Shown here: in pieces, positions 44,278 through 55,375 of the stretch | Layout of the letters: every line of letters starts with the position of its first letter | How positions within the stretch are numbered: the stretch's first letter is position 1 | Assembly (NCBI GenBank): GCA_029204225.1 | Contig: CM055098.1 | Coordinates: 54,632,282-54,696,281, forward strand | From: Diphasiastrum complanatum | Lineage: Eukaryota > Streptophyta > Lycopodiopsida > Lycopodiales > Lycopodiaceae | Reading direction: 5' to 3' | DNA length: 64,000 nt | Notes under the pieces: generated by a model | Database searches by the model: none | What the model was told of the DNA's origin: nothing | What the model saw: the letters and a program-made list of their open reading frames with translations, nothing else | Translations under genes and position numbers: made by a program

Positions 44278-44640
44278 AAATTTATGCCAATCATGAGACT
44301 TTACTCCACTTAGCTTGTTGTCCCTTGTGAAGGCACCCTTTAGGCATCGCATGTGTCCTCTCGGAGTTTGAAATGAGGCTATTGCCTTCTTTACAATCGT
44401 CTCTTCTCTCCTCGAGAAGATCCATGAAGCCTTTGGGAGGACAATTGAATTCCCCACCATTTGTGGCCATAAATCGACCATCTTTTCCACTTTTTTTAGG
44501 TCATCTCATGCGTCTTTTTTATCTTTGGCACCAGTCAAGTGCTCCCAAATTGTGCTCCCGACATTCTTGAATATGTGCATTGGGTCCAAATGCATGGTTT
44601 TCACCATTTTAACTGAGACATCTTGGCAAAGGTGGTAAGT
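44278..44640 (-). pseudogene. CACTA (En/Spm) Tnp2-type transposase fragment
   Basis: The minus strand reads MVKTMHLDPMHIFKNVGSTI (about 44620-44565), then PQMVGNSIVLPKASWIFSRR, FQTPRGHMRCL and LSGVKSHDWHKF. This matches the plant Tnp2 pattern M(H)LEKN..., LPPA.Y.L...EK, ..P.GY.S.I and LKSHD.H. It ends at the broken Copia-B integrase, so one of them was cut by the other. No CACTA termini were found. Confidence 0.8.
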
Positions 44641-47108
44641 TGGTGTATCCTGCTTGAGTTGGGCTTGTCCACTTAAGTTTAATTCTATGTGATCTCACTG
44701 GTGAAGTACCAAAATACATTAATCCAGACATATGATTGATGTTTTCAATGACTCAAAGCAATAATGGAAATTCTGGTTCAATGTCGGCCTTCAATGCAGG
44801 TTTTGGGCCATCTCAAAATCTCATAAAAAGGTTCTTGGCTGAAAAAATTATTTGATTGAAAATCAATTTTTCAAGAGCACTGTTGCTGCTGGAAAGCGCA
44901 AGCTGCCTCCAACATGTGCTTTTCAGCCACCGCCCTCACAGGACCTCAAATTCACAAAGTACTCAAATCCACAAGCGCAAGCTGCCTCCAACATGTGCTT
45001 TTCAACCACCGCCCTCACAGGCTCTCACAGGAAAGTTATGGATCAAGCAAAGGCTGCAAGCTGCACGCACCAACGTGCATTTAGTTTATGTCGAACAAAT
45101 ACATCATATGACTACTTTGTGCTTTATAGACAATCTCAATCCAAAATACTATCACGACATAAAATAGTCTTCCATAAACAACAAAATATTGACTCAGAAT
45201 TGCTATTACATGCAAAGGCAGGTGTTTGATCAACAATATGTCAAACTTACACAACTCTCGGTACAGATAAAGTAGGCGGAATGCTGATTACCATACTGTG
45301 AGAAGTAATCATTGATAAGAATCTTTTGATGACGAAGAAGGTTGGATATGCGATTGATGACATCAATGTCAAAAATCCTGCTCACAGCTCATCCAATCAC
45401 GGTTCAAGTACTTCTGCAGCTATGCAAGACCGTCCCAAACCTCAAAATTTACCCACTGCACAGACTTTTGTGAATACAAAACCCAAAGGAGCTAAAAATT
45501 TTGGTACTGAAGAATCACTGTTTCACTATACTACAAAGTTGCACACAAAGGCCATAATCATCCTGGGCAACTTTATAGCCATCAAAAATTATGAACGAAT
45601 GTTCATTCAATGCTAAAAACGCACAATCTTAATAAAGAACTTTATGAGGCCATACTTAAATCTGCAATCTAATATTTCAAAAATACATGCCTCTAAACAA
45701 AGACAAACGAGAGGCCAACAAAAAGAGACAATATCAGGTTCATACAAGAAGCGACAAAACCGTTGTTATTAGATATCTGGAAAACTAAGCACCTGATTAG
45801 CAGTTAGTTAACGTACCTGGATTTGCCAACAGAAGCTCATCCCATTTCAAAAAACTGTGAGATAAAGTGGTATGATGACATTGTACAAAGTCGCACAGTT
45901 GCAGATAACTCACAGAGTTGTGAATGAGCATTTAATTGATCACGCAAATCGTTGCCATATACTGACTCAGATGTAGAGAAACAAAATTTGATAGCTCCTG
46001 GAAAAAGAAATGTGAGTTGGCTTGTGATGATGTCATAACGTAATTGAATTCAGTTTCCAAGGCCTAATAAAATGTCAGCTACTACAATAAGAATGGATTG
46101 AATCAGCACATTCTTGAAATTATTCTCTGACTTACATTCAAAATCAGCACCTGTATAGTTGAAACAAGTAGAAAAAAAGTAATTCGTCGACAAGACACTC
46201 TACAGTCGCAGGTTATATTTGCATCGTTATATAACTTCATAGGCCCTCACAAGAAAGTCATTGTGGCAAAACTTGCATTCTTGAAATTAGAACTTGTCTT
46301 TGCTATCCAGAACTAGTTACAGGTTAGCTGTGAATGTAAGAGACGTTTCACTTTTCTTTCAGTAGACATTCAAGGATAAACCCGGATGTTATTATTTAGT
46401 GTTTACACGAAACCCAATTTTCCATCTGTTGTATTAACATGAGCTCAATATCGTAACTGTAGTTACAAGCCCGAAATCTCATGTAGATGTTTGATGCACA
46501 AGTTGCATAAATTTGGTGAATTAGAGAACAAACAACAAGCATGGATTACTGAAACAAGCCACTTAAATATGAATGACCAGAAATCTGAAAAGCTGGATAC
46601 CTTCAGAGAAAACTCTCAACCAAGAGAGCTAGTACAGTCACTGTTTTTGTATTTGAAGAGGATTTTTATAAATTCAACTGAACAACATAATTATTTCTAG
46701 CTCTTTCTGAAATATCATGTCCTGATATCACTCATTCACAAATAGAACTTAACAGAGAAACTTTAAGAAACATGTCGAGCTAGAAAAGTAAATGAAGAAC
46801 TTCACAATCTGAAGATGATAAAATAGAGAAAGCACCGATGGCTTACAAAAGACTGCACTTTTGAAACACAGTCGTTGCATGACGATTCTAGGCAGAGAAC
46901 AGAATCATGTAACTTGAATCATAACAACCTAAAATCAACATACTTACATATTACTTCAATATCCTCCAATACCAAATATCTCTTTTGTCTTTACAAACAA
47001 CTATTTTGCCTTTATACCAAAGGCAAAAACCAACATACTTACATATTAACTTCAATGTCCTCCAATACCAAAAATCTCTTTTGTTTTTTATGAACAACTA
47101 TTTTGCCT
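44641..47108. other. Stretch without recognised genes; two small repeats
   Basis: A 48-bp block (agcgcaagctgcctccaaca to ccctcacagg) occurs at 44894-44942 and 44973-45021. At 46932-47028 and 47030-47123 a 95-bp unit (aacatacttacatatta ... ttttgcctt) is repeated. The ORF at 45326-45616 has no known motif. No RNA gene is seen. Confidence 0.55.
47004..47028. repeat. 10-bp-stem hairpin inside a tandem duplication
   Basis: ttttgccttt (47004-47013) pairs with aaaggcaaaa (47019-47028) over a 5-nt loop. The second unit (about 47100-47125) keeps a shorter version. Confidence 0.6.
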
Positions 47109-49138
47109 TCATACAAAAGGCAATTTGTCTAAGTTGTTCCACAGTTGTCCTTTTTCCACTCGATTACTTAGTTCCAGTGTTCGTGTTGCTTGAATAATTT
47201 CTTTCCAAATTTCGTATCTGACACTAGATTCTTTGCATGTGTGATTAGATAAGAATCTTCTTGCTTTAGCACCTCTAATTGATGGCTTATTAGGAACGTT
47301 TTCTTTTAAGGAGAGTTTGTCACTTTTTTCAATAGTGACATTCCCTTTATGTAGTCCTACCTTTGACAGAACTATTTGCAACCTCCTAATTCCTACTTCA
47401 GCCATAGACTCCGGTTTATGATTCCATGCTAGGAGAATATGCAGGTAAATAAGTTTCTCAATAATACGAACCTCAGCATGCAATGTGCATATGTGAACAT
47501 TTTTTAATGGAATTTCATATTTGGATCTTCTGCTTCTCGTGTTGGGCCACAGTGTTTGATCATCTCAGATTCATATTGTAGCAATCCTTCATGCAATAAA
47601 GACATGGATGCTTTGATGTTGCCCCATGAGAGACATTATACATACATTTTAATGTTTTCAAATCCCCTACAAAGTGCCATTGAATTTAGAAACTTCCATG
47701 GTTTTGGACTGTAAATTTCTCACCCTCCAAATGTCTCTTTATAATCTCGCCATAATTTGTTCATGAAAATATCCATGAAAGTATTTTATGGTCCTCTTTC
47801 AAGACTTGTAGAGAAGCAAGTAATGCATGACATGCCAATAAAAAATGCAATGCATGAAATGTTAATAACGATACTTAATTTTTTTTTTTTAAATGTGTAC
47901 CTAGAATGCCACCAACCACCATATGTGATTTTCCGATTGAACACTAAACACTCGATCATCTGTATCTAAAATTTTGTTCGTCAAAGTGACACTCACTCAT
48001 TCCAACTTTTGACCTTTGATGATTTCGGATTCATCCGATTTTATTACAATAATGATCTTTCCATTTATCCGATGTTCGTCTAGTTTATAGAATTGAATAA
48101 TGTATTTTAGAACATTTTCAATATATAGAAAAATATTATTGCAATTGTTAAAATTGAGCTCACCATATTCTGATTTGTATAATTCAGTTATATGAAGTGG
48201 TTGGCCAACTACTTTAAACATTTCGTCATTATAATAATTTCTTGCTAATCTTACCCGACATGGACGTGGAAGATAAGTTTTGTTCACCATTACTTGAGAA
48301 AAAGCTTCTTTAACTATTCTAGAAAAAGTAGAATAAGCATTTCTGCTAATTCCAAAAACATCACATGCACCCACTATCACATTTGCATCCAAGTATGATT
48401 GAACCTTATTCAAAACAATCTTTGCAATTTCATTTTTCATTTTTTCAAACCAAACATTTTTCATCATTGCCTTTGTTGATTTTCTTGGTAAAACATGACT
48501 TAAGGATGATTGGATGCATGAACAATCTGTTAAATAGTTCTTTGCCACCAAACATAATTTGCAACAAACATGAAATACTCAAATTATGTTTAATAAATTA
48601 ATAATTCATGTTATCAATTGCAAATAAAACTGAAATGACAAATACAAATCAAATAAACAGTTTATAAGAAAACATACCTGAATGTTCGAATTTTTTTTTT
48701 TTTTCGATTGTCGCTATGTGTAGATAAGTCATCAATATTTTTCATCGGTACTCTCTTTCTTTTCCTCTGCATCATTGTCTTTTTGATAACTTTTATATCA
48801 ACAACAGACTTTAAACTCTTGGATCACAACTTTTCCATGGATTCTAACATTTCTTGGTTTGATCCCCGAAGAATAGTGACTGTAGCATTCAACTCTGACA
48901 TAGCATGCTTGAATGCATTGTTTTCAGCACTAGTGTGTTGCACATAATGAAGCAATTGTTGATTAACATACTGTAATTGCTGATTAAGACAAGATATGCT
49001 TCCAATATCATGCAACCTTTGACAGTATCCAAGTAATCCGCTATTTCCTTCACATACAAATATGAGAAGATGAGTTACGGACTTAAAATCTGGACACAAA
49101 TTGGTAGCTGGATCATTAGGATAAATTGATCCATTCAC
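47109..49138 (-). pseudogene. Unrecognised transposase-like gene, decayed, minus strand
   Basis: Three linked blocks. 49138-48675: Q-rich, probably coiled-coil (LNQQLQYVNQQLLHYVQ), then a basic run ending at a plausible splice donor AG|GTATG. 48551-47890: ANVIVGACDVFGISRNAYST, LPRPCRVRLARNYYNDEMF, VIKSDESEIIKGQKLE, a TGA, then VSVTLTNKIL in the same frame. 47690-47109: GDLKTLKCMYNV, SHGATSKHPCLYCMKDC, later VPNKPSIRGAKARRFLSNHT and WKEIIQATRTLEL. The D-E-S segment and the H-x2-C-x2-C after GDLK resemble a widespread uncharacterised transposon-type protein family as I remember it, unverified. Stops and frameshifts show it is dead. Confidence 0.5.
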
Positions 49139-49368
49139 CCACCCACAAGTCTATATTCATATGATTATTCATTCTCAATTCTCTAACCATTACAGCAACA
49201 TTCTCTACAACTTTCAAATTTTTCTTAATAATTGGAGTGCATTCCATAGGAAGAGCAACATGCAATGTTGAAAGCTAAAATCCGTAAATGCTTCAAACTA
49301 CAATAAGTCAACATGAATAGATCTAGCATACCTTACTTTTGTAATGTCTATGTCACGTTGAAAAATCG

Positions 49369-49510
49369 TCCCGCCTCATATTTTGCTATAAGCATACAAA
49401 GATTTCAAAAGTTCTGCTACTCCCGCTTCAGTTTTTGCAGTGAGCACACGAAGATTTTTAGTCTTAAAGCTCTAGCCTCGAATTTTGAAATGAGCGTGCA
49501 GAGAAGTTAT
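49369..49510 (+). repeat. Diverged tandem repeat, about 58-bp unit, three copies
   Basis: 'cccgcctcatattttgctat', 'cccgcttcagtttttgcagt' and 'gcctcgaattttgaaatgag' begin successive units, each followed by agc(a/g)(t/c)(a/g)ca and a-rich sequence. Confidence 0.6.
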
Positions 49511-49959
49511 TACATCTCATGCTTAACTAACTATTGTCTGAAGTTAACCATACCATTTAAACATCGGGCAAGGCCAGAAACTCAAAAAACGACCGGTTTG
49601 CATTCTCTCTCTACGTAACCTCTCTCTAAAGTGAAATTTCTTAAAGGGCCAATTTTGAGCCCATGTTTCCCCTAATGTATGTCTAATATTGTCTCATATT
49701 AATATTAGTTAGTAAACAAGTGAAATCGAAAATGAAAAAATGGCTATTGCCAGCTCCATAATAAACAACCTCAAGACTTTTACAACTTAACGAATATACG
49801 AGTTCAACCAAACTTGTGAGTACATAATGAACTAGAATGAACATTGTACCAAATCCATCACAATATAATATGTCTCAGACACAACCATCCTTTCAAATAC
49901 CAAAACATTAGCTACATGTGCCACCAAGGACTCATAAAACTTGCATAAAAGTACCCTCT
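49511..49959. other. Stretch without recognised content
   Basis: Nothing can be supported on either strand. Confidence 0.45.
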
Positions 49960-50812
49960 TGTGACGACCTGAATTAGTCACATGATGACTTTTTATTTTT
50001 TATTCTTGTACATTCTTAGTTTATGTATATGATTTTTCTTAAGTTTTATAGAATTTTAGTCTTTAAAAGTTCTAATCAATCCCGGTCGGATTCTGACTAG
50101 GTCGCATTTTTAGTAAGTATCGGATTTTCGCTGGATTGAAAAATATTAGACCTGATCCGATCCGATCCGACGGTTACAATCGTGAGACTATAAAAAGGCG
50201 CTATATTTTTTATGAATTTCTATGTTGCTTACTATTTTTCCATAGTCTACATTGTTTTGTAAGCTCGGTTTCCAATTAATAATGAATGATATGTAAAGAA
50301 AGATTGATAGTTATTTGAGATAGTTTGAGTCCAAGCCATGTTGAAGCATGCAAATGATTAAATTATATTATTATCACTATGGAATCTGTTATATTGTGAG
50401 AGACAGAATGAGAGGGGATGTGTGATTCTCCGAGTCATTTGCAGGTTATGCTTAACTATCGAGTCATAAATGTAGAGTACATTATAAAAAATCTGTAATT
50501 TAGTCAGGCTATATGTGAAGTTGATTATTCTAATCACTCAATCCAACAGTGATCATGCATAACAAATGTATGGGGGGAGAACCAGTACCAAAGATCTATC
50601 AGAAAATAGTTAAATCATTATTTGAATATTGAAGGGATGTACTGTTGCATGTGTTAAATATCATTTGATAACCAGTTATTTATCTTTTACACAGAATGAC
50701 AACTTTCACAATTACTATGTCTCTAAATTTCTCTATTTGGGGAACGATATCTTAAATACTACATAAAAATATCTAATAATCTAATTTGGTGAGTCACGAC
50801 ATAAGGCAAATT
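49960..50812 (+). repeat. Gypsy-G 5' LTR (about 853 bp)
   Basis: It starts TGTGACGACC, a frequent plant Gypsy LTR start, contains a TATA box at 50189-50196 (tataaaaag) and a (gatcc)n-like run before it (about 50153-50170), and is followed by a worn tRNA-Asp type primer site. The exact 3' boundary is uncertain by a few bases. Confidence 0.65.
50189..50196 (+). promoter_or_regulatory. Gypsy-G LTR TATA box
   Basis: TATAAAAA in gactataaaaaggcgc, the same context as the Gypsy-F TATA (tataaaaaggc). Confidence 0.6.
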
Positions 50813-50813
50813 T

Positions 50814-50831
50814 TGGCGGCGTTGTCGGAAA
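50814..50831 (+). other. Gypsy-G primer-binding site, decayed tRNA-Asp type
   Basis: TGGCGGCGTTGTCGGAAA keeps 14 of 18 bases of the tRNA-Asp complement. Confidence 0.6.
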
Positions 50832-51368
50832 GGAGATATTAACTCATGAAAATTATTATGCTGTGGTTCAAGGAATATGATTCGAAATGTCCAGAGGGAA
50901 TTTTCTTAGAAGCATTTAAGACATAGACTCACTTAGATTATTCCTTTGACAACTTGGTTATTTTAGAAGGTTTATTCTCTTGCTTGAACATGAAATCACA
51001 ATTCTGGGGAACCTTTTAAAAACAAAAGGAGAGTTTCAATGGACCAGGCAACATGAGAATTGTTGTCAAGATATTGTAAGAGCGATTGAGAATTATGCAT
51101 GGCCATGAAACAAGCGTGTTGCAATATGAACAAAAAGAACATTCGAATCCAAAGATGTAGTATTACCAAAGCTTTCCATTATATAATTATGCACAAAATT
51201 TCTACATCAAAGGTTATGTAATACAGAGACATAATCGAGCTGTATATTCTTTTGTAGTTTTATGTTCAAAGACCAATATTGGAGAGAAAGACGAGAAAGA
51301 TAGAGAAAGGAGCGAGAAAAAAGACGAAGGCGTAAAGAACAGGAAATAGAGTTAAACTGGGATACCAG
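50832..51368. other. Internal remnant between Gypsy-G and Copia-E LTRs
   Basis: Plus-strand frame fragments (MLWFKEYDSKCPEGIFLEAF ... LDYSFDNLVILEGLF) look coding-like but I cannot assign them. The right end (51250-51360) is purine-rich. No RNA gene. Confidence 0.4.
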
Positions 51369-51982
51369 TGTGAAATTTTTAATCTATTAAGATCCAAACC
51401 TACAAAATGATCTTTGGTTAGAAAAACAAGCAATTCGCCAATCTTGCCAATGTAGAAAAATCAGCATCTACACTAAGAATGAGATGCAGACTCTAATAGA
51501 TCTTAATCAAACATGAACCAAAACATAAAATAAAATGTCCATACAATAACAATAAGCAATTGTATTTCACACGTGTGGATCTGAAAATAGCTTTTAATGA
51601 ACATTCTACACACAAAATTGCAAGATATTACAAGTATGGAGTACCAACAATGTTTAAGCATGACTAAGATAAGAGAGAGAGAATTGTATCTCTTCCCATG
51701 AGTTACATCCTTTTATAATAGGTCCAAACCTAAATGCAAACTTGGTTTCCCTCCATAATAGAAAATCCTACTATTATTGTGACTAGATTCAATGTCTTTA
51801 CTACTCAAATTTGAATCTACTCAAACTTGAGTAAAATGAATAACCACATTTTCCAAAAGTGTTTATTCAAATGCTTTTTGACTAATATAACTTTGAAAAT
51901 TCAAACTCTAAGTCGAATATGAAATTGGCCTCAAATGCCAAATAAACAAATTTAGCAAATATGACTATTGAAATCTCTCACA
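51369..51982 (-). repeat. Copia-E LTR (about 614 bp, minus strand)
   Basis: On the minus strand it starts TGTGAGAGATTTC after the purine run gaagagagag and ends AATTTCACA at 51369. It carries CACGTG at 51570-51575 in ccacacgtgtgaaat. One base further, TGGTATC then CCAG (51367-51357) resembles a Copia primer site, which would make this LTR also a 5' LTR. Confidence 0.7.
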
Positions 51983-52039
51983 CTCTCTCTTCAACTAGTT
52001 TTAGCATGGACTTTGATAACACTCCAAGTGATGTCCCAT

Positions 52040-53187
52040 GCTTTATTAACAAGTCCTTTTCCAATGCTTTGGTAAAGATATCAGCTACACATTCTCTTGA
52101 AGAAACAGGTGAAGCTCCACCTCCTTCTATATGACTTGCTCCCTCACATAATGGTACGTCACCTCAATATGCTTGCTCCTAGCATGAAAGATAGGATTGG
52201 TTGCCAACTTTTGGGCTAATAGGTTGTCACAAAAGATGATTGGGCTCCTTGAAAAATCTAGCAAGTGAATATCCTTGATCATCCTCTTGATCCATACCAT
52301 CTCCTTTGTGCAATGTGTAAGTTCTTTGTACTCGGCCTCACTAGATGACAATGAGATAGTGGCTTGTTTCTTTGACATCCATGATATAGCTCCATCACCT
52401 CTGAAAATACAATAAGCATATGGATTTCCTATCCATTGTATCTCTAGCATAGTCCAAATCTAAAATCCCAACAAGTTAGATGATGATCCCTCATTCAATA
52501 TGCCAAAATCTCAAGTTCCCACAATATACCTCAAAACTCGTTTTCCTAGCTTCCAATGCTCCTCACTAGGATCTTGCATGAATTGACTCAATCTTCCAAC
52601 ACAATAGCTTAGATCTGGTCTAGTAATGGCTAGACTGATGAGTGAACCAAATAGCTTCCTATAGAGAGTAATGTCCTTGAAGGATCTTTCATTACCTCTT
52701 ATAGTTAGCTGTACATGAGATTCCATTGGTGTATCACAAGCTTTTGCATCTACCATATGAAATCTTTCTAGAATAGAATTAGCATACTTCTCTTGACAAA
52801 TAAAAGTAGATTGAGAAGATCTAATGACTTCTATTCCTAAAATGTAATGCAAGTGACCAATATCATGCACCTCAAATTCCTTCTTAAGAGCACTCTTGAT
52901 ATCCTCCACATCTTGATTGTTTCCACCACTCAAGATGATATCATCCACATAGATTAGCAAGATGGTAACATCATTTCCAGCAAACCTATAATAAAGTGAA
53001 TGATCATACTCACTCATAACAAATCCTTGAGAGAGTAAAAAAGTGTTAAGATTAGCATACCAACTCCTCGGTGCTTGCTTAAGGCCATACAAACTCTCAA
53101 TGTAGTAAACACATATGCTTTGGCTTTGTAGGTGAAATGTAGCTCTCGAGTTGCTCCAAAAATGATAATGCATAGCTAGTGGCATTA
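52040..53187 (-). pseudogene. Copia-E reverse transcriptase and RNaseH, 3' half
   Basis: From about 53187 the minus strand reads YGLKQAPRSWYANLNTFLLS, the catalytic LLIYVDDIILSG, LHYILGIEV, CDTPME and RPDLSYCVGRLSQFM, then RVLRYIVGT and a stop. After a frameshift RNaseH follows: ISWMSKKQATISLSSSEAEY, FCDN, NPIFHARSKHIEVTYHYVRE and ADIFTKAL. The RT start is missing: the frame ends at the junction with Copia-C at about 53188. The YVDD core is intact here, unlike in Copia-A and -C. Confidence 0.92.
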
Positions 53188-55361
53188 AGCAAGGTAGAAT
53201 TTTCAAGTTGGATGCTAATGTTGCAAGTGAAAGTGTGAACTTGGATAGGGAGGAGCTAACTCAAGTGGAGCTTTGGCATAAGAGATTAGGCCATCCTAAT
53301 CTTCAATCTATGGAGTCAATGGCAAGCCAGGAACTAGCTCTCGGCCTACCAAGAGCCTTCAAGAAGTGTGGAAAGATGTGTGAGGCATGTGGCCTTGCAA
53401 AGTCACACAAATTTTCTTACAAGAGATCTTCATCAAGATCTACCTCTCCCTTGGATCTCATACATTCTGATGTACATAGTTTTTGACATGCAAGTAATGG
53501 AGGTGCTTTGATGTATGTAACTTTTATAGATGATTGTACTCACATGGATTGAGTTACTATCAAAGAAAAGTCTTGTTTATGAAGCTTTCATTAAGTTCAA
53601 GTCTCTAGTAGAGAAACAACTTAGTACTTCCATCAAAGCACTAAGATGTGATAGTGGAGGAGAGTACACCTCCAATAAAATGAAAGACTTTTGTGAGATC
53701 AATGGCATTAAATTGCAATAAACTTGTTCCTAACCCCCCAACAAAATGGGGTGGTCGAGAGGAAAAATTGGAGTCTATGTGAGTGTGCAAAGTCTTTAAG
53801 ACTTGATGCATCACTTCCCATCTCATTTTGGGGAGAAGCTATAACATGTGCTAATTACTTGTGTAATAGACTTCCTAGTAGTGCTATAGATGGGATCTCA
53901 CCTTATCAAGCCTTGTTTGATAAGAAACCCAATGTAAAATATTTTAAGATCTTTGGATGTATTTGTTATGTTCACATTCCTTTGGAGACTAGAAGGAAAG
54001 AAGATGCTACCTCCTTCAAAGGGATCTTTGTTGGCTATGGAGAAAATAGCAAGGGCTATAGGATATATGATCCTATATCCAAGAAAGTAAAGGTAAGCAA
54101 GGATGTACTTTTTGATGAGTCACAATTTTCTAAGAGCTTGTCAAATGGATCTAACCCATTGTGCATTGAAGATCTTGACAAACCCGAGGAGGATCTTGAC
54201 AAACCCGAGGATGGAGACATGGATCCAAGTCAAAAGGGGCCGAGAAGATCATCAAGAAGCAAGGCCGAGCCCTCAAGGCTCACCTACGTGGAGAAGGGAA
54301 AGCAAAAGGAAGACTCTACACCTTCTACCTCTTACTCTTTCTTAGCTACATTGCTTGAAGAACCATCATCTTTTGAAGAAGCAAATAAATCTAAAGTTTG
54401 GAGAGATGCAATGCAAGTAGAGTATGATGCATTAGAAGAAAATCATTCTTGGAATCTTGTAAATCTTTCAAAAGGAAAGGAACCACTTGCATGTAAGTGG
54501 ATTTATAGAATAAAGTACAATCAAGATGGATCTATTAGTAAGTACAAAGCTAGGCTTGTTGCTAAGGGATTTCTTCAAATAAAAGTACTGGATTATGAAG
54601 AAACATTTGCACCTCTAGCTAAGCTTGTAACCATTAGATTAATCATTTGCATTGCTACTTTGTTCAAGTGGGATCTCTACCAAATGGATGTGACAAATGC
54701 CTTCTTGAATGGCTTTTTAGAAGAGGAAATCTATATGATGCAACCCGAGAGCTTCATCAAGGTTGGTGCAAGCTCCTTTAGTTCATCATTGGAAAAGTGC
54801 CAAAAGAGTACTTAGATATGTTTCTAGTACTAGATTTTTTGGAATACTTTATGAAGGATCTAACTTGCACTTGAGAGCCTACTCGGATTCAAATTTTGCA
54901 GGTGACAAGATGGATAGGAAGTCCATTAGTGCATTTGCAACATTTCTTTGTGGAGGAGTAATATCTTGGCTTTCCAAAAAGCAAGATACAATCTCACTAT
55001 CTTCTTGTGAAGCCGACTACAAGGCATTGACTTCAACAACCAAAGAGCTCCTATGGCTAAGAAGACTCTTGATGGAACTACATGTGCTAGAGGCCGAGGA
55101 GATCCCTTACATATTTTGTGACAATCAAGCTTCTCAACAAATTTCTTCAAATCCTATCTTCCATGCTAGAACAAAGCATATTGAGATAGCTCACCACTTT
55201 GTGAGGGAGAAGGTACAATCCAAGGAGGTGCAACTACATCATGTACCATCATCCGAATGCATAGCTGATATCGTAACCAAGCCATTGTCCAAAGATCCAT
55301 TTTTTAAGTTAAGATATGCTCTTGGAATTGTAGATAGATGTACATTAGATTTGCCAAGTTA
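53188..55361 (+). pseudogene. Copia-C pol from GAG-pre-integrase to RNaseH, RT core deleted
   Basis: Starting within the GAG-pre-integrase (ELWHKRLGHPN), it continues with HHCC, SPLDLIHSDVHSF, TGA (53484), FIDD, CDSGGEYTSN, NGVVERKN, the integrase end ANYLCNRLPSSAIDG, the linker (duplicated EEDLDKPED) and the RT start W.DAM..EY to DVTNAFLNGFLEEEIYMMQPE. At about 54763-54785 it jumps to LVHHWKSAKRVLRYV, skipping YVDD and the palm core, and runs through RNaseH (SWLSKKQDTISLSSCEADY, FCDNQA, HARTKHIEIAHHFVREK, ADIVTKPLSKD) to TAG at 55360. Frame changes occur near 53540, 53720 and at the deletion. Confidence 0.92.
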
Positions 55362-55375
55362 GAAGTGAGGAGGAG
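55362..55375 (+). other. Copia-C polypurine tract
   Basis: gaagtgaggaggag stands immediately before the TG of the LTR and directly follows the pol stop codon. Confidence 0.85.

Noticed and set aside
52511-54800. Copia-E RT on the minus strand as the inverted missing RT of Copia-C
   Set aside because: The minus-strand block also contains its own RNaseH and LTR and is a different family, so it is not a simple inversion of the missing piece.
42414-55361. Copia-B and Copia-C as two halves of one element split by an insertion
   Set aside because: They overlap by about 180 codons of GAG-pre-integrase and integrase with clear divergence, and their LTRs differ, so they are separate copies.
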